Position numbers and translations under genes: made by a program. From NCBI RefSeq assembly GCF_002022415.1, contig NZ_MUBG01000001.1, positions 372,001 to 436,000 of the forward strand: a stretch of 64,000 bases of DNA. Direction: 5' to 3'. How positions within the stretch are numbered: position 1 is the stretch's first letter; each line of letters starts with the position of its first letter. Shown piece after piece: positions 1 through 10,131 of the stretch. This DNA comes from Bartonella sp. WD12.1. GTDB lineage: Bacteria; Pseudomonadota; Alphaproteobacteria; Rhizobiales; Rhizobiaceae. The notes under the pieces are model-generated. The model saw nothing but the letters and a program-made list of their open reading frames with translations. It searched no databases and was not told the origin of the DNA.

Positions 1-855
1 CACGGTGTTTTCAGGAAAGCTGAAGTTCATATTTTCAGCGATACTTATTGTTACAGGAAGATTTTCTATTGTAAACGGAATATGTTTGTCCATAACATCT
101 TTAACATGGTCAATACGCATTAAAGCTAAGGCTTCATTTTCTACACATGTTCCTAATTCACCAAGTATTTTAGTACCTGCTTGAATGGTGGATCCTGGCA
201 TTAAATTATGTTGGCCTTTTACTATCAAAAAACGGCGACGAACTGCTTTACGATGATGCATTCGTGAAACCACTTCCTGCCCAATGTAACAACCTTTATT
301 GAATGATAATCCACCGATTTGATCGTAATTAATATCATGAGGAAAGACTTTACCTATTTCATAATCTTGCCCACTTTCTGCAATTGCATAACGAATACGC
401 ATTCTGTTCCAATTATCATTATGTTTTGGAGCAAGAAAAGGTATTTTTCCATAAATACGTACAATTTTTTCTTTTTGTGGAAATCGTTTATCAATAAAAC
501 TTAAATTAAAATCACAAGTACTTATTTCATCTTTCCAAGAAACTGTTATAATTTCTTGTAATTGTTGTATAATTTCTATTTTTGTGTGTAATTTATAAAG
601 GGTAAGACGTTGTTGAAAAGTATCAGCTAAAGGTGCAGCGATATCAATTATATAACCTTGGTCTATTTTACCGATTAGAAAATCAGCAATAACTTTTCCT
701 TGTGGTGATAAAAGAGCACCAGGGAAGAGTTCTTGTGAGTTGATTTTTTCAACATCTGTTGTAATCAGGGCCTGTAGGAAACGTGTTGCTTCTTCACCTA
801 TAACTTTAATAATTTTGCGGTTTTTTAAGCTAATAGTGTTTTGTTTTTCGATCAT
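1..855 (-). CDS. ygfZ: YgfZ/GcvT-domain folate-binding protein, C-terminus cut by the window edge
   Basis: Reading the minus strand from the ATG at 855 gives an uninterrupted frame that runs off the window at position 1, so about 285 residues are visible and the C-terminus is missing. The family signature KGCYIGQEVVSRMHHR is present in the second half, followed by the usual RRRFLIVKG strand. YgfZ proteins are tetrahydrofolate-binding relatives of the glycine-cleavage T protein that help maintain or repair Fe-S clusters in enzymes such as MiaB. The N-terminus (MIEKQNTISLKNRKIIKVIG) is typical of the family. The gene is divergent from the dihydroorotase-like gene, with 58 bases between the two starts, so both promoters must lie in that gap. 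The assignment rests on the signature and is strong; no function beyond the family is claimed. Confidence 0.9.
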   Translation of the reverse strand, partial: MIEKQNTISLKNRKIIKVIGEEATRFLQALITTDVEKINSQELFPGALLSPQGKVIADFLIGKIDQGYIIDIAAPLADTFQQRLTLYKLHTKIEIIQQLQEIITVSWKDEISTCDFNLSFIDKRFPQKEKIVRIYGKIPFLAPKHNDNWNRMRIRYAIAESGQDYEIGKVFPHDINYDQIGGLSFNKGCYIGQEVVSRMHHRKAVRRRFLIVKGQHNLMPGSTIQAGTKILGELGTCVENEALALMRIDHVKDVMDKHIPFTIENLPVTISIAENMNFSFPENTV

Positions 856-913
856 GGTCCTTGCCTTTCTGTCCAGAGTTACATAATCGGTAAAGAGATG
901 ATGTCTAAGGAGT

Positions 914-2248
914 ATGGCTGTGTTTAAAACATTTGATACAATTTTAAAAGGTGCAACACTTGTTAATCATGATGGAAGTGGCAAACGTGATATTGGCATC
1001 ACAAATGGCCGTATTGCTGAAATTGGTGATCTTACGCGTGCATCTGCTAGTGAGGTGATCGACTGTACAGGACTTCATATTTTACCAGGTATCATTGATA
1101 GCCAGGTCCATTTTCGTGAGCCAGGGCACGTACATAAGGAAGACCTAGAAAGTGGCTCTCGTTCTGCAGTTTTAGGGGGGGTTACAGCGGTTTTTGAAAT
1201 GCCTAATACAAATCCACTAACAATAACAGAAGAGATGTTGACTGATAAAGTTAAACGCGGATTTCATCGGATGCATTGTGATTTTGCGTTTTGGGTTGGG
1301 GGAACACGTGAAAATGCGCATGAATTGGCTGAATTAGAAAGACTTCCTGGAGCTGCCGGAATTAAAGTATTTATGGGGTCTTCTACAGGTAATCTTTTAG
1401 TTGATGATGATGAAGGTGTTCGTCTAATTTTGAAAAATACACGTCGTCGTGCAGCTTTTCATTGTGAAGATGAGGAGCGGCTCAATGAACGTAAAACGCT
1501 TTGCGTTAAGGGAGATGTGTCATCACATCCGGTTTGGCGTGATGAAATTGCTGCTTTGAAATGTACGCAACGTTTAATTAAAATTGCGCACGAAATGAGG
1601 AAGCGCGTCCATATATTACATCTTTCTACAGCGGAAGAAGTTGATTTTCTGAAAGATTATAAGGATTTAGCAACGATTGAAGTCACTCAACATCATTTGA
1701 CTTTGACTTCTGATGATTATCAAAGGCTTGGCACATTGATCCAGATGAATCCACCTATTCGTGAAAGTCGCCACAGTAAAGCTCTTTGGTACGGTGTTCA
1801 GCAAGGTATCATTGATGTTTTAGGTTCAGACCACGCTCCTCATACGCTTGAAGAAAAGCAAAAGTCTTATCCTCTTTCACCTTCAGGTATGACAGGCGTT
1901 CAAACCACAGCAGCAATTATGCTAACTCATGTTAATACGGGAAGGATATCTCTTGAACGCTTTGTTGATCTCACTTCGCACGGCCCTAGTCGTGTTTTTG
2001 GTATAAGTTGTAAAGGACGCATTGCAGTTGGATATGATGCTGACTTAACCATCATTGACCTTAAGCGGGAAGAAATTATAACCGATGCACATATAGGTTC
2101 ACGTGCAGGGTGGACACCCTATGATGGCAAAAAAGTTAAAGGTTGGCCAGTTGGGACAATTATTCGTGGAATACGGGTTATGTGGGAAGGTGAAATTGTT
2201 ACACCTTCGCAAGGTGAACCTATTAAATTTATAGAAGCGTTGGCATAA
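914..2248 (+). CDS. pyrC: Dihydroorotase-family amidohydrolase (PyrC type I)
   Basis: This 444-residue cyclic amidohydrolase would catalyse ring closure of carbamoyl-aspartate to dihydroorotate in pyrimidine synthesis. Family motifs seen are PGIIDSQVHFREPG at about residues 58-71, EMPNTNP at 95-101, AGIKVFMG, and GSDHAPH near residue 300. The first metal-site motif, normally D-x-H-x-H, reads D-S-Q-V-H here, so the first histidine is glutamine. From memory, Rhizobiales relatives carry the same change. The start is uncertain. AAGGAG at 907-912 lies only one base from the ATG at 914, but seven bases from an in-frame GTG at 920, so GTG 920 giving MFKTFDTILKG may be the true start. The family call is firm; dihydroorotase specificity is likely but should be checked because of the altered metal ligand. 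Confidence 0.88.
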   Translation: MAVFKTFDTILKGATLVNHDGSGKRDIGITNGRIAEIGDLTRASASEVIDCTGLHILPGIIDSQVHFREPGHVHKEDLESGSRSAVLGGVTAVFEMPNTNPLTITEEMLTDKVKRGFHRMHCDFAFWVGGTRENAHELAELERLPGAAGIKVFMGSSTGNLLVDDDEGVRLILKNTRRRAAFHCEDEERLNERKTLCVKGDVSSHPVWRDEIAALKCTQRLIKIAHEMRKRVHILHLSTAEEVDFLKDYKDLATIEVTQHHLTLTSDDYQRLGTLIQMNPPIRESRHSKALWYGVQQGIIDVLGSDHAPHTLEEKQKSYPLSPSGMTGVQTTAAIMLTHVNTGRISLERFVDLTSHGPSRVFGISCKGRIAVGYDADLTIIDLKREEIITDAHIGSRAGWTPYDGKKVKGWPVGTIIRGIRVMWEGEIVTPSQGEPIKFIEALA

Positions 2249-3422
2249 TAAGATTAAAAGTTTGATGTGTTATTGAATGATTGTTTGATTGTAAAAAGGA
2301 TACTCATAATAATTTTGTCATGTATATATGCAAAATAACTTTAAAGCTTATTTTTCTGACTATGTTTACGCAGGATGTTGATATTATAAATATGGTGTAC
2401 CAAAAGCAGTTGTTACAAGAATTTGTGGCTTAATACCGTATACCATTTATAATTTCATTCAAGTTCATGCTTCAGTTTGATATTTCAATAGAAGTAGGTT
2501 TTTATTCCTTAGTTATTAAACAAGTCGTACTATAAAATGAGCTTATAGGTGATGCATTTTGGAACAATTATTGTTTTTGTAAAGTAAATTCGAAGTTTGT
2601 CAGCATGCGTTATCTTACCTGTTTCATCGTGATAATTTGCTACGCGTTAAGAATTCATTCTTCTTTAGTTCAAGCTGTGTGATATTGACTATAGGTGTTC
2701 AGTATTCAATATTCATTATTGAAATAATAAAAAAGAGAACAGCTTTTGTTTGTATATTGAATTATCGACATATGATGATACCTACGAACGAATTCTGTAA
2801 GTAAAATGTGATGTGAAAATTACAGCTTTATTTGTTGTGCGAATGAAGGCCTCATTGGTTTAGGTAAGGCTTATGGAAATGTGAAGTGCTATGAAAGAAT
2901 TGTAAATCAAGTACTATAATGATTATGCGTTCATCTACTCAAACAATATTATCTTCCATTTATTATTTTATGCCTACGATTATCAAGTCGTCACGATGTT
3001 ATGTGGTGGATTTGATTGTTACCATTGAAAAGCAGGATGTTACAGGATTTTATCAAAATGTCAGAATACGGTAATTTTGAGTTTTATTTTGTTGCAGATG
3101 AAGTAAATAATTGACTTATCTGTTGCCAGATATTCTTGAAACAATATCATTTGCCAAATGAAGTGTTTTTTTATCCATTATCAAAATAATAAACAGCTTA
3201 ATCTGCTTTAATTTTACGTACATATTATGTACGTATGGTGTATTTATTATGTATTTATTAATTATCGTTAATTAATATTTTTTGCATTATGTGGATCAAA
3301 TAGCTCGATATTGGAAATAAAAACCAATATAGCAGTATTTTTTTTCAAGCAGTGTTATTAGCTCATAATATGAACGAGTTTTGCCGGAGCGACACCAAGT
3401 AATATCACTACGGAGTATAATT
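2249..3422. other. Long AT-rich spacer, no supported gene
   Basis: About 1.17 kb between pyrC and cysS has stops in all frames I read and no recognisable protein remnant. It holds a perfect palindrome at 3215-3235 (listed separately). It also holds a weak hairpin with ATATTGG at 3308-3314 and CCAATAT at 3324-3330, followed by a T run at 3337-3344, roughly 80 bases upstream of cysS. Such spacers are common in Bartonella and usually represent eroded genes; here the ancestor is no longer readable to me. Confidence 0.5.
3215..3235. promoter_or_regulatory. Perfect 10-bp inverted repeat, candidate operator
   Basis: The arm TACGTACATA at 3215-3224 and its exact reverse complement TATGTACGTA at 3226-3235 flank a single T. 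It lies about 190 bases upstream of the cysS start in an otherwise gene-free spacer. Two-fold symmetry of this length fits a dimeric DNA-binding protein. The one-base centre makes it a poor RNA hairpin loop. No regulator is identified; the operator role is inference. Confidence 0.35.
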
Positions 3423-4931
3423 ATGGGAAATCTGCGGTTTTATAACACGCTTACACGTAAAAAAGAAGATTTTACACCGATTGATGCTACTAAGGTACGC
3501 CTTTATGTTTGTGGTCCGACAGTTTATGATTATGCTCATATTGGTAATGGGCGTTCTGTAATTGTTTTTGATATTTTATTTCGTTTTTTACGTCATGTTT
3601 ATGGCGAGGACCACGTGATATATGCTCGTAATATTACGGATGTCGATGATAAGATTAATGCACGAGCAATCCATAAATACCCAGAGCTTGCATTAAATGA
3701 TGCTATTCGTCAATTAACAGAATGTACATATGACCAATTTCAAAAAGATATAGCAGCGCTTGGTTGTTTATTACCAACTAGCCAACCACGCGCAACCGAT
3801 CATTTGGAAGAAATACGATCTTTGATTGAGAGACTTCTTGAAAGAGGGCATGCTTATATAGCAGGAAATCATATATTATTTTCTATAAGCAGTATGGGGG
3901 AATATCCCCGTTATGGTGAATTTGCAAAACGATCGCTTGATGAAATGAGAGCAGACTCACGTATAGATATTGCTATTTATAAAAAAGAGAAAATGGATTT
4001 TGTTTTATGGAAACCCTCTCAGGAATGGGAACCAGGTTGGCCATCACCAGCAGGAATCCCTGGTTTAGGGCGCCCGGGTTGGCATATTGAATGCTCAGCA
4101 ATGTCGATGGCAAAACTGTTGGCTCCTTATGGTGGTGGTTTAAATTGTGATGATCCTGAAGCAAATGTTTTTGATATCCATGGTGGTGGTATTGATTTGC
4201 TTTTTCCTCATCATGAAAATGAAATTGCACAAAGTTGTTCAGCTTTTGGGACTAAGCGAATGGCTAATTTTTGGATGCATAATGGTTTTTTGCAGGTTGA
4301 AGGCCAAAAAATGTCTAAAAGCCTTGGTAATTTTATTACTATTCGTACTTTATTAGAAAGTGATTTTCCTGAATTTAATGATACTTTGACAGATGAAATA
4401 AGACAAAATTGGGCAGGTTTGTCTATTCGTTTTTCAATGTTGCAAACTCATTATCGTGAACCGTTAAATTGGACAGCTCATCGTTTAGCACAATCCAGTA
4501 GCGAATTATATCGTTGGTATGAGTTGCTTCGCGGTGAGAAATATTGTTTGGATGGTAATGAATCTATAGATGAATCTTTAATTAATACATTAAGTGATGA
4601 CCTTAATACTTCAAATGCATTTACTATTTTACGAAAATTTTATAAAGAGGGGAATGCTAGATCTCTTGCACGCGGTATGGATTTACTTGGGTTGTTGCGG
4701 CAAGAGTGGGTTCAAGAAATAGAGTGCCCACTTTTTGTTAGAAAGATATACCTTGATTCAAAATTTATTGATCAGCGCATTGCCGAAAGGCTACGACTTA
4801 TCCATAATAAAGAATGGGAAGCTGCGGATAAAATTCGTGATGAGCTTGCAGTAGGGGGGATCTCATTAAAAGATGAGAAAGATCCGCAGACTGGCGAGCG
4901 TATTACTACGTGGGAAATAAAACGACAATAA
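3423..4931 (+). CDS. cysS: Cysteinyl-tRNA synthetase
   Basis: This class I aminoacyl-tRNA synthetase charges tRNA-Cys. The visible motifs are the zinc-site cysteine and HIGH-type motif in [15 protein letters not shown], the further zinc ligands in HIECSAMS and [11 protein letters not shown], and the KMSKS loop as [11 protein letters not shown]. The start is set at the ATG at 3423 ([14 protein letters not shown]), giving 502 residues. CGGAGT at 3411-3416 is a good ribosome site seven bases upstream, and the family begins at this point. A longer frame from TTG at 3381 adds 14 unconserved residues and is not preferred. The gene is isolated upstream by the 1.2 kb spacer and is followed 41 bases later by the broken DUF421 gene on the same strand. 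Confidence 0.96.
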   Translation: MGNLRFYNTLTRKKEDFTPIDATKVRLYVCGPTVYDYAHIGNGRSVIVFDILFRFLRHVYGEDHVIYARNITDVDDKINARAIHKYPELALNDAIRQLTECTYDQFQKDIAALGCLLPTSQPRATDHLEEIRSLIERLLERGHAYIAGNHILFSISSMGEYPRYGEFAKRSLDEMRADSRIDIAIYKKEKMDFVLWKPSQEWEPGWPSPAGIPGLGRPGWHIECSAMSMAKLLAPYGGGLNCDDPEANVFDIHGGGIDLLFPHHENEIAQSCSAFGTKRMANFWMHNGFLQVEGQKMSKSLGNFITIRTLLESDFPEFNDTLTDEIRQNWAGLSIRFSMLQTHYREPLNWTAHRLAQSSSELYRWYELLRGEKYCLDGNESIDESLINTLSDDLNTSNAFTILRKFYKEGNARSLARGMDLLGLLRQEWVQEIECPLFVRKIYLDSKFIDQRIAERLRLIHNKEWEAADKIRDELAVGGISLKDEKDPQTGERITTWEIKRQ

Positions 4932-4972
4932 TTCCTGTGTTTCAGCAGCTCTCATAAAAAGGAGAGAGTCTG

Positions 4973-5643
4973 ATGGAATTTTTATACTTTTATGGATATA
5001 TCGCGCTTAAATTAGTTGTGGGTCTTGCCGCCTTTTTGTTAATTTTAAGAACAACAGGTCGTGGTAATCTCAGTCAAATGACGCCAGTTGATTTGGTGAG
5101 TAATTTTGTAATGGGAGGCATTATTGGGGGTGTTATTTATAATCCAAGTATTAGTAGTATCCAGTTATTGCTTGTTTTGTTTATTTGGCAAACCTTGATC
5201 ACATTTCTTAATTTTTTTGCACGGCATTCAGTTTTTTTCACCGGCTTATTGCGGGAGGGAATGTTATATTAGTTTCAGATGGTGTATTTCAAATAGATGA
5301 AATTAAGCGTTTGCGCATTAGTATAAGTGATCTAATTACCATGTTGCGCATTAAAGGCTGTAGTTTATATGAGGCAGCTTTTGTTCGTTTGGAAACCAAT
5401 GGTGATTTTTCTGTAATTAAGAAAGAAGAAGGCAAAAAATCTACCATTGTGGTGCAAAATGGTGAAATTCTTGAAGAAGGCCTTAAAGCAATTAATAAAT
5501 CAAAGACGTGGCTTAAAGCAGAATTGAAAAAAAAACATGCAAAAGTAGAAGATTTATTCGTAGCAGAATGGTACGAAAATATAGACAAAGGCGATAAATC
5601 TTATAGCGGATTGTTTCTTGTTCCTTTGTCGAAAATAGTCTAA
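4973..5643 (+). pseudogene. DUF421 (YetF/YcaP-like) membrane protein, frameshifted
   Basis: The N-terminal part (4973-5272) has the DUF421 membrane segments and the motif LRTTGRGNLSQMTPVDLVSNFVMGG, then runs into a stop. The next frame carries the remainder: GGNVILVSDGVFQIDEIKRL, then the soluble domain ending at 5643. The two halves join correctly if the T7 run at 5232-5238 had eight Ts, giving SVFFHRLIAGGNVILVSDG and about 223 residues, the usual family size. Everything else is intact, so this is either a very recent mutation, a slippage site or a base-calling error. DUF421 proteins are inner-membrane proteins of poorly known role, some linked to stress or spore physiology in other bacteria. 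A good ribosome site (AAGGAGAG) precedes the start. Confidence 0.85.
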
Positions 5644-5766
5644 CCTTAAACTTCCATAAGTATATAGATTATTTAGAGGTGAAGGAAAGGTATGAATAAT
5701 CTATGAAGAACAGTTTAGAACTTATTTTTTGCATGTTTATGAATAATAAAAGAAATTAAAGGCTTT

Positions 5767-7653
5767 ATGAAACAGAATGAAAAAGTAAAAACCGTTTTAG
5801 TAGATTCAGGCCAAACTCTACGCACCCTTTATAATTTGTGGCCCTATATGTGGCCATCAGCCAGGTCTGATCTGAAGATGCGTGTGGTATGGGCAATATT
5901 TTATCTTATTTTGTCCAAACTTATTCTCATATCTGTGCCGTATTTTTTTAAATATGCTACAAATGCGCTTGATGTAGACTTTTTTCAGCTATTTGCAAAG
6001 CCTTCATCCATTTTGTTCGTGCCTATTATGCTGGTTTTGGCATATAATTTTGCACGTATAATTCAAGCTGGATTAAACCAGTTACGTGATTCTCTTTTTG
6101 CAACTGTTGGTCAATATGCTATTCGTCAACTAGCGTATAAGACTTTTGTTCATATTCACGGATTGTCTTTGCGCTTTCATTTAGAGCGGCGAACTGGTGG
6201 TCTTTCTCGTGTGATTGATCGTGGTACAAAGGGAATTGAGGCCCTTGTTCGATTTTCAATTCTTAATACGGTGCCAACCATTTTAGAATTTGTTTTAACA
6301 GCATTTGTACTTTTGATAAATTATGGGTGGGGTTATTTTCTTATCGTTGTTGTTATGGTTGGTTTGTATACTTGGTTTACAATCAAGGCGAGCGATTGGC
6401 GTATTAATATTCGGCAAGAAATGAATACGGCTGATACTGAAGCAAATACACGGGCAGTTGATTCTCTTTTGAATTTTGAAACAGTCAAATATTTTGGCAA
6501 TGAAGCTCTAGAAGCAAGTCGATTTGATTCTTCTATGGCGGGATATGAAAAAGCTGCAACAAAAATCTGGACATCTTTAAGCTGGCTTAATTTTGGTCAG
6601 GCTCTTATTTTTGGTATTGGAATGACAATCCTGATGTTAATGTCAGCTTATGAAGTTTTGCATATGACACAAACTTTAGGAGATTTCGTTTTTATTAATG
6701 CGCTTTTAATACAGCTTTCCATTCCATTGAATTTTATTGGCTCAATTTATCGTGAAGTTCGGCAGAGTTTAAGTGATATTGAAGCTATGTTTGATCTTTT
6801 AGATGTTCAACAGGAAATTGTTGATAAGCGAGATGTTAAACCATTGGTGGTAAGCGATGGTACTATTCGGTTTAATCAGGTGAAATTTTCCTATGATTGC
6901 GATCGTTCAATTCTCAAAGATATTGATTTTGAAATTCCTGGAGGTAAAACAGTTGCGATTGTTGGGCCATCAGGCGCTGGTAAATCAACGATCTCTCGAT
7001 TGCTTTTTCGATTTTATGATGTTGAATCAGGATCGATAACAATTGACGGGCAGGATATCCGTGATGTAACTCAAAAAAGTTTACGTGAAGCGATCGGTAT
7101 GGTGCCGCAAGATACAGTTTTATTTAATGATACGATTGCGTATAATATTCGTTATGGGCGCCCTAGTGCAACAGATGAGGAAATGCACAAAGCTGCTGAA
7201 ATGGCACAGATATTAAAATTTATTGAAATGCTTCCAGAAGGCTTTCAGTCTATGGTAGGTGAACGAGGTCTTAAATTATCTGGTGGTGAGAAACAACGCG
7301 TGGCAATTGCGCGGACACTTTTAAAAGCGCCTCCACTTCTTATTTTGGATGAAGCAACTGCAGCTCTTGATACAACAACAGAACAAGAAATTCAACGGGC
7401 ATTGGATATTATAAGCCGTGGTCGTACAACATTGATTATTGCTCATCGCCTTTCTACTGTTATTAATGCTGATGAAATTTTGGTACTAAAAAATGGTCGT
7501 ATTATTGAGAAGGGAAGTCACACCGACCTTTTGAACAAGAAAGGTTTATATGCTTCTATGTGGAATAAGCAGCTTGAGGCTTCACAGGCTGAAGAAAAAT
7601 TACGTAAAATACGTGAAGAAGATGAATTAGGTGTTGTTAATCGTAAGAACTGA
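5767..7653 (+). CDS. ATM1-type ABC exporter (fused membrane and ATPase domains)
   Basis: The 628-residue half-transporter has an N-terminal six-helix exporter domain (about residues 40-340) and a nucleotide-binding domain. Walker [10 protein letters not shown], starts near residue 400; the signature LSGGEKQRVAIARTLL is near 504, followed by the Walker B and D loop ILDEATAALD and the switch histidine in IIAHRLST. The motif LNFETVKYFGNEALEASRFD and the RRTGGLSRVIDRGTKGIE stretch are characteristic of the mitochondrial Atm1/bacterial HMT1 branch. Relatives export glutathione-linked or Fe-S-related thiols and help with heavy-metal tolerance. It would act as a homodimer in the inner membrane. It stands between the DUF421 remnant and psd with gaps over 100 bases, so it probably has its own promoter. 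Substrate is inferred only from family. Confidence 0.9.
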   Translation: MKQNEKVKTVLVDSGQTLRTLYNLWPYMWPSARSDLKMRVVWAIFYLILSKLILISVPYFFKYATNALDVDFFQLFAKPSSILFVPIMLVLAYNFARIIQAGLNQLRDSLFATVGQYAIRQLAYKTFVHIHGLSLRFHLERRTGGLSRVIDRGTKGIEALVRFSILNTVPTILEFVLTAFVLLINYGWGYFLIVVVMVGLYTWFTIKASDWRINIRQEMNTADTEANTRAVDSLLNFETVKYFGNEALEASRFDSSMAGYEKAATKIWTSLSWLNFGQALIFGIGMTILMLMSAYEVLHMTQTLGDFVFINALLIQLSIPLNFIGSIYREVRQSLSDIEAMFDLLDVQQEIVDKRDVKPLVVSDGTIRFNQVKFSYDCDRSILKDIDFEIPGGKTVAIVGPSGAGKSTISRLLFRFYDVESGSITIDGQDIRDVTQKSLREAIGMVPQDTVLFNDTIAYNIRYGRPSATDEEMHKAAEMAQILKFIEMLPEGFQSMVGERGLKLSGGEKQRVAIARTLLKAPPLLILDEATAALDTTTEQEIQRALDIISRGRTTLIIAHRLSTVINADEILVLKNGRIIEKGSHTDLLNKKGLYASMWNKQLEASQAEEKLRKIREEDELGVVNRKN

Positions 7654-7768
7654 TCTACATGGAAATCATATCTGGTTTTATATGAAGTAATCGATTAAAT
7701 ATACAAAAGAGAAGAGGGGAAAAACAGGAGTTTATTTATTGTTCAATCATTTGTGAATAGGAAGTTAT

Positions 7769-8467
7769 ATGCGTATTGTTCAATCTATCTGTAATAGTTT
7801 TGTCCCAATTCATAAAGAAGGCTATCCTTTTATTATAGCATTTTTTGTTGTTTCACTCGTTCTTGGTTGGATATGGAGCCCATTGTTTTGGTGTGGTCTT
7901 ATTTTAACCATGTGGTGTATATATTTTTTCCGTGATCCAGAACGTGTAACGCCTATAAATTCAAATTGGATTATCTCTCCTGCTGATGGCCGTATTTCAT
8001 GTATTGAATCATGTGTTCCCCCTGAAGAATTAGGGTTGGGGAGCGACGAAATGGTTTGTGTTTCTGTATTTATGGATATTTTCTCATGTCATATAAATCG
8101 CATTCCTGTGAGTGGTACAATAGAGTCTATTGTTTATCATCCAGGTAAGTTTGTGAATGCTGAGCTTGATAAAGCTAGTCAATTTAACGAACGTAATGGA
8201 GTGGTGATTAACAGTGAACATGGCAAGATTGGCGTTGTACAGATAGCAGGGTTGATTGCGCGTCGAATTGTTTGTTGGTCTCAAAAAGATGATGCCGTTA
8301 TTACTGGGCAACGTTTTGGATTGATACGTTTTGGTTCTCGCCTTGATGTTTATATGCCTGCTGAAGTAAAATTACAGGTCACTGTTGGTCAGGTAGCAAT
8401 TGCTGGAGAAACAGTTTTAGGTTCTTTTGGTGATGCTACTGCGATAACTGACTTTAGACGTGATTAG
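7769..8467 (+). CDS. psd: Phosphatidylserine decarboxylase proenzyme
   Basis: The enzyme converts phosphatidylserine to phosphatidylethanolamine at the inner membrane. It is made as a proenzyme that cleaves itself to form a pyruvoyl cofactor. The cleavage site is visible as RFGSRLD, with Gly189-Ser190 as the cut. The 232-residue length, two N-terminal membrane segments (about residues 20-53) and the motif [16 protein letters not shown] identify the short PSD-A type found in alphaproteobacteria. AGGAAG lies five bases before the ATG. The stop is eight bases before pssA, whose product supplies the substrate, so the two form a pathway operon. Confidence 0.96.
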   Translation: MRIVQSICNSFVPIHKEGYPFIIAFFVVSLVLGWIWSPLFWCGLILTMWCIYFFRDPERVTPINSNWIISPADGRISCIESCVPPEELGLGSDEMVCVSVFMDIFSCHINRIPVSGTIESIVYHPGKFVNAELDKASQFNERNGVVINSEHGKIGVVQIAGLIARRIVCWSQKDDAVITGQRFGLIRFGSRLDVYMPAEVKLQVTVGQVAIAGETVLGSFGDATAITDFRRD

Positions 8468-8475
8468 GATGAATC

Positions 8476-9315
8476 ATGAAGTTTTTTTCGCTATTTTCTT
8501 CATTTGATCCTGAAGAGCAACGTGGCGATATTACGCATCGGTTACGTTCGCCTATGCCGATGCGGTTTGTTATTCCTAATATTATTACTATTTTAGCAAT
8601 TTGCGCGGGAATAAGCGGTATCCGTTTAGCTTTTGAGCATCACTATGAGTCAGCTATTTTGATGGTGCTTTTGGCAGCAGTTTTAGATGGAGCTGATGGC
8701 CGTGTTGCCCGTTTGATGGATGGCAGTTCATCTTTTGGAGCACAGATGGATTCACTTGCTGATGTTATTAATTTTGGTGTTGCTCCTGCTCTTGTTGTTT
8801 ATTCTTTTATTCTTGCTCAGGTTCATCAAGTAGGCTGGGTTGCAGCGCTTGTGTATTGTGTTGCTTGTTGTTTGCGGTTAGCTCGTTTTAATGTCACATT
8901 AGATAATGCTGATATACCAAGATGGCAGAGGAGTTATTTTGTTGGTGTTCCTGCACCAGCAGGGGCGTTATTGCTTTTATTACCTATTTATTTAGGGGCT
9001 CTTGGTTTGATACCCAATAGAGGTTGGGCTTTATTTTTTAGCTTGTATACTGTGGTTGTCGCTTTTCTTTTAGTAAGTCGCTTACCGGTATGGAATGCAA
9101 AAGAAATTGGTCAAAAATTAAGACGTGATATTGTTGTGCCGTGTATGCTGGTTATTGTTATTTATGTTGGTTTTCTTGCAACTTATACATGGTATACTTT
9201 ATTGATAACGGCTGTTGGTTATATGATTTTTCTACCTTGTAGTGCTTTGGCGTATCATAAACGAGCTGCTTTAGAAGCAAAGAAGGTAAATATTCAACCT
9301 GACCAGGAGTCATAA
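8476..9315 (+). CDS. pssA: CDP-diacylglycerol-serine O-phosphatidyltransferase
   Basis: This integral membrane enzyme makes phosphatidylserine from CDP-diacylglycerol and serine, one step before Psd. The CDP-alcohol phosphotransferase signature D-G-x2-A-R-x8-G-x3-D-x3-D is complete, with Asp74, Gly75, Ala78, Arg79, Gly88, Asp92 and Asp96. About eight hydrophobic segments follow, as in the Bacillus-type membrane PssA rather than the soluble E. coli type. The start is eight bases after psd with an AGGATGA ribosome site overlapping the gap, so the genes are cotranscribed. No defect is seen in 279 residues. Confidence 0.96.
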   Translation: MKFFSLFSSFDPEEQRGDITHRLRSPMPMRFVIPNIITILAICAGISGIRLAFEHHYESAILMVLLAAVLDGADGRVARLMDGSSSFGAQMDSLADVINFGVAPALVVYSFILAQVHQVGWVAALVYCVACCLRLARFNVTLDNADIPRWQRSYFVGVPAPAGALLLLLPIYLGALGLIPNRGWALFFSLYTVVVAFLLVSRLPVWNAKEIGQKLRRDIVVPCMLVIVIYVGFLATYTWYTLLITAVGYMIFLPCSALAYHKRAALEAKKVNIQPDQES

Positions 9316-9380
9316 GATTTTATCTAATTTTAAGAAGAAAAGTGAAATTATAGAAATTTAGTTCGATATATAAACTGTTA

Positions 9381-10129
9381 TCAATGAGGTGTATGATAGT
9401 TTATGAACTGATTTTTACGAACGTCAAAAAGCTTACCTGTTTCTTTTAAATAAGGTGAAGATAAATGTACTATTTTTGCAGCAACTTCTTGGGGGGAAGG
9501 TAAGGTCTGAGGATTTTCATTAGGCATAGCTTGTGCTCGCATTGCAGTGCGTGTTGCACCTGGGTTAACGCAATTAACTTTGATTGGTGTTTCTTTAAGT
9601 TCTTCTGCCCAGCAACGAGCGATAATTTCTAAGGCAGCTTTAGAGGCTGCATAAGGCCCCCAGAAAGCGCGTACACAGTGAGCAACATTTGATGATAGAA
9701 AAATAGCACGTCCAGCATCCGATTTGCGTAATAAAGGTTCAACTGCTTTCATTAAACGCCATTGATTGATGAGATTTACTTGAAACACTTCTTCAAATAT
9801 CGTATTTTCAATATGAGCTATTGGTGAAAGAGTTCCCAGAATTCCTGCATTTATAACCATAATATCAAGTTGTTTCCAGCGTTCAGAAATTGTAGTACTT
9901 AGAGTATCAATGGCTTGTGTATTATGTAAATCAAGTGGTACAAGCGTTGTGGAGGAACCTTTCTCCTGAATTTGGGTATCAAGCATGGTTAAATCACTAA
10001 TTGTTCGTGCAAGGGCTATAATATGGGCCCCCGTGCTGCTAGTTCTAGTGCTAAATGATATCCAATTCCTCTGGAAGCACCTGTGACCAGTGCGACACGT
10101 CCAGAAAGGTTAAAATCAGATTTCCTCAT
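9381..10129 (-). pseudogene. Short-chain dehydrogenase/reductase, frameshifted near the N-terminus
   Basis: The C-terminal 201 residues form an intact frame with the SDR features NAGILG, the catalytic serine region (FLSSN) and YAASKAALE (Tyr-x3-Lys). Upstream in another frame is a proper SDR start, MRKSDFNLSGRVALVTGASR, beginning at the ATG at 10129 and including the TGxxxGIG cofactor loop. The frames join if the C5 run at 10028-10032 (G5 on the coding strand) had one more base, giving ELAARGAHIIALARTISDL. The full protein would be about 249 residues, the usual family size. The ATG lies two bases after the purF stop, so it is the last gene of the cvpA-purF operon. As read, the gene lacks its cofactor-binding segment; real loss, slippage or sequencing error are all possible. 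Substrate unknown. Confidence 0.85.
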
Positions 10130-10131
10130 TA

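Noticed and set aside
319-504. A 61-codon plus-strand frame
   Set aside because: It lies wholly antisense to ygfZ, which has a clear family signature on the other strand.
4147-4356. Overlapping frames inside cysS on both strands
   Set aside because: Shadows of the conserved cysS coding sequence.
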